Assembly (NCBI GenBank): GCA_022360735.1
Contig: JAKSCF010000028.1
Span: forward strand, 1 to 10,380
Reading direction: 5' to 3'
DNA: 10,380 nucleotides
From: Clostridia bacterium
GTDB taxonomy: Bacteria; Bacillota_A; Clostridia; Peptostreptococcales; JAAYPU01
Shown: positions 6,312 to 10,380 of the stretch, in pieces
Position numbering within the stretch: position 1 is the first letter of the stretch
Layout of the letters: each line of letters begins with the position of its first letter
The notes under the pieces: generated by a model
Database searches by the model: none
What the model was told of the DNA's origin: nothing
What the model saw: only the letters and a program-made list of their open reading frames with translations
Translations under genes and position numbers: made by a program

Positions 6312-6887
6312 ATGTATCATATTAAAAAGGATAAACGATCTATTGAATCCAGTAACATGATCTATAACGGATTGAAGTCTCTTATGAACCAGAAGAATTT
6401 TGAAGACATCAAAGTAACTGAAATTGTTAAGGAAGCACAAGTAGGAAGAGCCACTTTTTACCGTACCTTTGATGCACCAATTGATGTGCTGCGTTATGTA
6501 AGTGACCGGACTTTTAGAGGATTGTTGGAGCACCTACTCGCATATCACAAAGATACACCTGTTCAGAGAAGTTCTGACTTTCTAATGACATTTTTGCATT
6601 ATTTTAACGATCATTCTGAAATTGTTGAGCTGCTCATATCTGCAGGCAGGCAAGATGTCTTAAATGACTCATTTACCATATTATTCGAAAACATGTATAG
6701 TTCCTATGCAAAAATAACTGAGTCGCCTGAAGTTTCATGGAAATATTTTATTGCTATTCGCTCAGGTATTACCATCAATATACTCGTGCAATGGATCAAA
6801 GACGGAAAACAAATCCCACCTGAAAAGTTAGGAGAGATCATATATAAACAGATGTCTATGGCCTATTCGGTTAACGATTTACTGTAG
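6312..6887 (+). CDS. TetR/AcrR-family transcriptional regulator
   Basis: A 191-residue DNA-binding repressor-type protein. The N-terminal helix-turn-helix is clear: KVTEIVKEAQVGRATFYRTF at residues 34-53, preceded by the usual helix (IYNGLKSLMNQKNFEDI). The remaining roughly 130 residues form the helical ligand-binding and dimerisation domain, which is not conserved enough to reveal the ligand. The frame is open upstream to an ATG at 6222, but AAGGAGG (6299-6305) lies just before the ATG at 6312, so I take that start. The gene is divergent from the dikinase-like gene and separated from it by 104 bp containing inverted repeats. By analogy with TetR pairs, it probably represses itself and that neighbour until a ligand binds, the ligand perhaps being the enzyme's substrate. 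No strong terminator follows directly. Confidence 0.88.
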   Translation: MYHIKKDKRSIESSNMIYNGLKSLMNQKNFEDIKVTEIVKEAQVGRATFYRTFDAPIDVLRYVSDRTFRGLLEHLLAYHKDTPVQRSSDFLMTFLHYFNDHSEIVELLISAGRQDVLNDSFTILFENMYSSYAKITESPEVSWKYFIAIRSGITINILVQWIKDGKQIPPEKLGEIIYKQMSMAYSVNDLL

Positions 6888-6920
6888 TATATTTATCATT
6901 GTGCATAATATTTTAGGTTG

Positions 6921-6950
6921 TTCAAATGTTTTTCGAGTACAGCATTTGAA
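6921..6950. other. 8-bp inverted repeat downstream of the TetR gene
   Basis: TTCAAATG (6921-6928) and CATTTGAA (6943-6950) are perfect inverted arms around 14 bases. It lies 34 bp past the regulator's stop codon. There is no T-tract after it, so it may be a weak transcript-end hairpin for the regulator or a protein-binding site. The rest of 6888-6989 is AT-rich with no gene visible. Confidence 0.35.
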
Positions 6951-6989
6951 ATGCAAACAAATATAATTATATCTATATTTTCAATCAAT

Positions 6990-7027
6990 AAAAAAGGTCG
7001 CCTCAGATTTATTTCTGGGCAACCTTT
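6990..7027 (-). terminator. Intrinsic terminator of the SLH surface protein gene
   Basis: On the minus strand, AAAGGTTGCC pairs with GGCGACCTTT with one G-U pair. The inner CAGA/TCTG pairing is offset by one bulged base and closes a six-base loop. A run of six T residues follows. It begins 8 bp beyond the stop codon at 7036-7038, a textbook position. Confidence 0.85.
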
Positions 7028-7035
7028 CTCTTATG

Positions 7036-10000
7036 TTAAATCAATCCTGCTTTTTTAAGAATTCTCTCAAGAACTGTAGCAACTTCAGCTTTTGTTATAT
7101 TTGATTTAGGATCTAGCATTTCGGCTGATTTTCCATTTATGATGGCACTGTTTATATTCCAGATCACTGCCTCTTTGGCATAGACTGAAACATCTTTAAA
7201 GTCATTGTACTCGCTTAAATCAACATTTTGTTCGTTTCCACGATACTCAATGATTGTTGATATTCTATACAAAATAGTCATTGCATCTTGTCGCGTTATT
7301 GTATCATCAGGTGCAAACAATCCATTGCCTTTACCTTTAATAATGCCATATTCTGAAGCAGTCTGGATGTATCCGGCAATATCTGAATTTTCATCAACAT
7401 CAGTATATTCTATGTAGTCTACCGGGGTAAGCCCTATAGCTTTTACAACAGCTTTTGTGAATTCTGCCCTTGTTATATCTCGATTTGGACTGAATAAAGT
7501 TTCGGTATCGCCTTCCATTATAAGTCTGCCAGCCATATTTTCAATTGAATTTATAGCCCACATATTGATGTCATCATAAGTTTGTTTATTATGGATAAGT
7601 GTATAAGTCGAATTTGTAAGGGAGTTGACAACTGCATAATACTTTCCATCCACTAATTCTACATAAGTGGGTACATGGTGTATGGTTCCGTCTGCTTTTG
7701 TTATGGTTGCGGTTGTTACTTTTGAGATATCTACTCCATCTGATAACGCAATTTTTCTTGTTACATATTTTTTAAACACTCCAATTGTGACAGACTTGCC
7801 TTTATAGCTCGCTTTTACTTCAAAGTCTATTGAAGGCATCAGTACCTTAACATTTTCCTTTTCAGCAGTCTTTATGATTATTTCTTCCATTGCAGTTGAA
7901 GATTCTTTTTGGAGGACTTCAAACTCAATATCATCCGCATTTACATTATTTCCAAATTCTTCTGATACTATATTCAAGTCTATATTGTTGGTAGGAATTG
8001 TGTAAACTGCCTTTTTAGTTTCGACAGAGATTGTTAAGTCTTTTTTTTGCATATCTTTTACATTTTGTACAGAGAATATGGTTGTTATTTCTTTTGTTTC
8101 TTGAGGTACTTTTACTTTTACTACTGCATCTTGTTCAGCCTTATGAATACTCTCTTTAATAGACGCTTTATCTACTTGGACTTCAACTTTTTTTGACGTT
8201 GATTTCATTGTCCCTGTAACGCCAATGCTTTTATCATTGCCTTCTTTTTCAACATCCGCTACGACTATTTTCTTCGAATTACCGGATCCACTTGATCCGC
8301 TATTTGAAGTCTTTTTTGCCCATTTTGCATAAAGCATAACATCAGATGTTACTGCATCCGTTGTAAAATCCCACGCATCTGTCAGTGCACCATCCTTATA
8401 CCAACCATCAAAGGTATATCCGTTTCTTTCTGGCCGAGTTGGTGCTGTAATAGCGCTTCCACTTCTTACATCAGTAATTGAAGATACTACACTTCCGCCA
8501 TTGCTATCAAATGACACGGTAAACGCAGCAGGCGCTTGTGCAGTCCACTTTGCATAAAGTGTTATATCAGAATCAACTGTATCATGAGTAAAATCCCACG
8601 CTTTTCCACTTCCGTTATCATCTATTTCTGATTTATACCATCCATCAAAAGTATAGCCGCTTCTTTCTGGTGGCGTTGGTACTGTAATAGCGCTTCCACT
8701 TCTTACATCAGTGATTGAAGATACTACACTTCCGCCATTGCTGTCAAATGACACGGTAAATGCAGCAGGCGCTTGTGCCGTCCACTTTGCATAAAGTGTT
8801 ATATCAGAGTCAACTGTATCATGAGTAAAATCCCACGCATTTCCAATTCCGTTATCATCTATTTCTGATTTATACCATCCATCAAAGGTATAGCCACTTT
8901 TTGTTGGATCAGCCGGCATTGTTATAACACTGCCGCTTGTTACTTTTATTTGTGATATACTCGTTCCACCATTGCTATCAAAGGTCACAGTATTTATAGG
9001 TTCTGCAAATTGTGCATAGTATATGGTATTTGACACTATAGCTGTTACGTTCCCAAAATCTGTAATCTTCGTCCCGCCGCTAGGCGCTGTAAACCAACCT
9101 GAAAATGTATATCCTGTCTTTGTTGGGTCTGCCGGTACGTGTGATAAAATATCTGTTGTGTCCTCACTTACACTTGCAGTTTGATTCGTAGTTGTTACGC
9201 CATCTGCACCGTTGGTTTCAACATCAAATGTTACTTTATACGTTGGTGCTGTATAGTTACTGGAATAATAGGTTTGTGGTCCTGGACGACTAAATGAATG
9301 ATCTGTTGCTTCAATTTTTCTGGCACTATCTTCATACCAGGTTCCTTCATACCAAGGTCCACCGTTATCTATATCTCCCACAAATCCTTTTAAATTACTT
9401 TGTGTACTTATTGTGCCTAAGATCGTATTCGACATCCTGCTGATCCAATTAATCTCATTACTATTCCCTTCAAAGGTGATGGTTTCCATTAAATTAGCCT
9501 GAAATACGTCCTGACTTACAGTCGTTACACTTGCAGGAATCGTGACATCTGTCAGATTATTATATTGAAATGCCCACGCTTCAATTTTATCAACACTGTT
9601 TCCAAGTGTTATACTTGTGAGATTATTCCCCTCGAAAGCTGCTTGTTCTATCGTCGTAACGCTATCCGGTATATCTACATTTGTTAAACTATTCCTATAA
9701 AATGCATACCCCCCTATTGTTTGAACCTGATTTCCTATGGCTACGCTTGTAAGATCATTTTCAAAAAATGCTCTCGAAGCTATGCTTATGACACTATTCG
9801 GAATATCTACACTTGCCAGTGAGTTTCCTTCAAACGCCTTATATCCTATAGCCGTTATACCCTCCGGAATCGTTACACTGGTTAAACCTTTACTTTTAAA
9901 TGCCAGCTCATATATTTCACTTATCGTTTCTGCGCCTATTGTACTAGGAATTATGACATCCTTAGCTGTTCCGTTATAACCTGTTATTTTACCACTACCA

Positions 10001-10380
10001 TCCGTTTCAAATATAGGTTTCCACTGTGCATATAGTGTTGTATCACCGGTAATCGTAAAGGACTCATTTGCTGTCCCTGTCTTATACACTGTCCCACTTC
10101 CGTCTTGAGCAGTTGTCCATCCGTCAAAGATAAATTTTGATCTCGTTGGCTCTGTCACGGCTATTGATACTGTGTCATCGGCATTATAATCTGTGCTGTC
10201 TGTCGGTACTGTTATGGTTTCACCGGATACATTATCTTCATAAGCTACGGTGTATGTTATAGGTGTCCATTGTGCATATAATGTCGTATCACCGGTAATC
10301 GTAAAGGACTCATTTGCTGTCCCTGTCTTATACACTGTCCCACTTCCGTCTTGAGCAGTTGTCCATCCGTCAAAGATAAA
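7036..10380 (-). CDS. SLH-anchored surface protein with InlB-type and leucine-rich repeats, partial (N-terminus beyond right edge)
   Basis: The frame is open from the window edge to TAA at 7036, giving the last 1114 residues. The GTG at 10335 is an internal valine inside a repeat, so no true start or signal peptide is in view. Domain order: two 82-residue InlB-like/Flg_new repeats (FDGWTT, LYAQW; 10380-10020); a BspA-type leucine-rich array of 22-residue units (9903-9470); a unique stretch (9440-9240); four InlB-type repeats with FDSNGG, GYTFDGWY and LYAKW (9235-8310); a Gly/Ser linker (8310-8280); a beta-rich region (8280-7590); and three SLH domains (about 7590-7430, 7415-7260, 7215-7045) with TRAEF, TRQDA and TKAEV. 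SLH domains bind pyruvylated cell-wall polysaccharide, so the protein should sit on the cell surface with its repeats outward. A role in adhesion or cell-cell contact is plausible from the family; the ligand is unknown. A strong terminator follows. Confidence 0.93.
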   Translation of the reverse strand, partial: FIFDGWTTAQDGSGTVYKTGTANESFTITGDTTLYAQWTPITYTVAYEDNVSGETITVPTDSTDYNADDTVSIAVTEPTRSKFIFDGWTTAQDGSGTVYKTGTANESFTITGDTTLYAQWKPIFETDGSGKITGYNGTAKDVIIPSTIGAETISEIYELAFKSKGLTSVTIPEGITAIGYKAFEGNSLASVDIPNSVISIASRAFFENDLTSVAIGNQVQTIGGYAFYRNSLTNVDIPDSVTTIEQAAFEGNNLTSITLGNSVDKIEAWAFQYNNLTDVTIPASVTTVSQDVFQANLMETITFEGNSNEINWISRMSNTILGTISTQSNLKGFVGDIDNGGPWYEGTWYEDSARKIEATDHSFSRPGPQTYYSSNYTAPTYKVTFDVETNGADGVTTTNQTASVSEDTTDILSHVPADPTKTGYTFSGWFTAPSGGTKITDFGNVTAIVSNTIYYAQFAEPINTVTFDSNGGTSISQIKVTSGSVITMPADPTKSGYTFDGWYKSEIDDNGIGNAWDFTHDTVDSDITLYAKWTAQAPAAFTVSFDSNGGSVVSSITDVRSGSAITVPTPPERSGYTFDGWYKSEIDDNGSGKAWDFTHDTVDSDITLYAKWTAQAPAAFTVSFDSNGGSVVSSITDVRSGSAITAPTRPERNGYTFDGWYKDGALTDAWDFTTDAVTSDVMLYAKWAKKTSNSGSSGSGNSKKIVVADVEKEGNDKSIGVTGTMKSTSKKVEVQVDKASIKESIHKAEQDAVVKVKVPQETKEITTIFSVQNVKDMQKKDLTISVETKKAVYTIPTNNIDLNIVSEEFGNNVNADDIEFEVLQKESSTAMEEIIIKTAEKENVKVLMPSIDFEVKASYKGKSVTIGVFKKYVTRKIALSDGVDISKVTTATITKADGTIHHVPTYVELVDGKYYAVVNSLTNSTYTLIHNKQTYDDINMWAINSIENMAGRLIMEGDTETLFSPNRDITRAEFTKAVVKAIGLTPVDYIEYTDVDENSDIAGYIQTASEYGIIKGKGNGLFAPDDTITRQDAMTILYRISTIIEYRGNEQNVDLSEYNDFKDVSVYAKEAVIWNINSAIINGKSAEMLDPKSNITKAEVATVLERILKKAGLI
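8451..8920 (-). repeat. 237-bp direct repeat encoding 79-residue InlB-type units
   Basis: Two adjacent copies of a 237-bp unit, aligned for example at TAGCGCTTCC at 8451 and 8688, differ at only scattered positions. Each encodes a unit running from VSFDSNGG through GYTFDGWYKSEIDDNG to LYAKWTAQAPA. The neighbouring units on either side are more diverged and have lost or changed parts, such as the shorter WYKDGALTDAWDF unit near 8390. Confidence 0.85.
9508..9903 (-). repeat. Six tandem 66-bp leucine-rich repeat units (22 residues, BspA type)
   Basis: Six consecutive units of exactly 22 codons fit the pattern AF...N-L-S-V-IP-SV--I----, for example AFEGNSLASVDIPNSV and AFYRNSLTNVDIPDSV. A partial seventh begins with VF at 9507. 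The phase is constant across 396 bp. The units vary more in sequence than the InlB-type repeats, which suggests an older array. Confidence 0.88.
10040..10380 (-). repeat. 246-bp direct repeat running off the right edge
   Basis: Bases 10040-10134 are identical over 95 bp to 10286-10380, an offset of 246 bp or 82 codons. The second copy reaches the window edge, so the repeat may continue outside. Each copy encodes an FDGWTTAQDGSGT to LYAQW segment. Confidence 0.9.

Noticed and set aside
6204..6533. Minus-strand 109-residue open frame
   Set aside because: It overlaps the TetR gene antisense, has no family features, and crosses the start of the dikinase-like gene.
7205..7417. Plus-strand 70-residue open frame, and a similar one at 9737-9979
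   Set aside because: Both lie antisense within the SLH protein gene. The second follows the periodic leucine-rich repeats, which explains its openness.
10333..10335. GTG as start codon of the surface protein
   Set aside because: It lies inside a repeat unit whose identical upstream copy encodes valine at this place, and the frame stays open to the window edge.
8310..10380. CRISPR array or intergenic repeat array
   Set aside because: The repeats are long, in frame and coding, with unit lengths of whole codons (246, 237 and 66 bp).

Overview
The window is low-GC DNA with Gram-positive-style AGGAGG ribosome binding sites and U-tract hairpin terminators. It also holds a large S-layer-homology surface protein. 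Together these suggest an anaerobic low-GC Firmicute, most likely a member of the Clostridia. That assignment is an inference from style and gene families; no rRNA or other marker gene is present.

Layout from left to right. Positions 1-726 (minus) hold the N-terminal 242 residues of an MBL-fold hydrolase whose C-terminus lies beyond the left edge. Positions 817-1038 (minus) carry a small remnant of the C-terminal winged-helix end of a larger AlbA_2/ATPase-type or Fic-type protein. The remnant abuts the 3' end of a double-[4Fe-4S] protein of the epoxyqueuosine-reductase type (1052-1966, minus), which has a good promoter of its own. After a palindrome at 2130-2150 comes a two-gene minus-strand unit. 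It is transcribed as a terpenoid-cyclase-fold protein of unknown role (2676-3539), followed 31 bp later by a YbgC/FadM-type hot-dog thioesterase (2234-2644).

The central block (3681-6887) is a divergent pair. The minus-strand gene (3790-6207) encodes an 805-residue protein with an ATP-grasp domain, a long middle domain and a swivelling phosphohistidine domain. It lacks the C-terminal PEP-binding barrel of true PEP synthase, so it has the architecture of rifampin phosphotransferase-like dikinases. The plus-strand gene (6312-6887) encodes a TetR-type repressor. The roughly 100 bp between them contains inverted repeats that fit a shared operator. This looks like a small-molecule-inducible enzyme/repressor module, and it is the most interesting system in the window.

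The right third (7036-10380, minus) is the C-terminal 1114 residues of a mosaic cell-surface protein. In order it has two InlB-like (Flg_new) repeats, a 22-residue leucine-rich array of BspA type, four more InlB-type repeats, a Gly/Ser linker, a beta-rich region and three SLH domains. Its N-terminus and signal peptide lie beyond the right edge. Several repeats are near-identical in DNA, which points to recent duplication.
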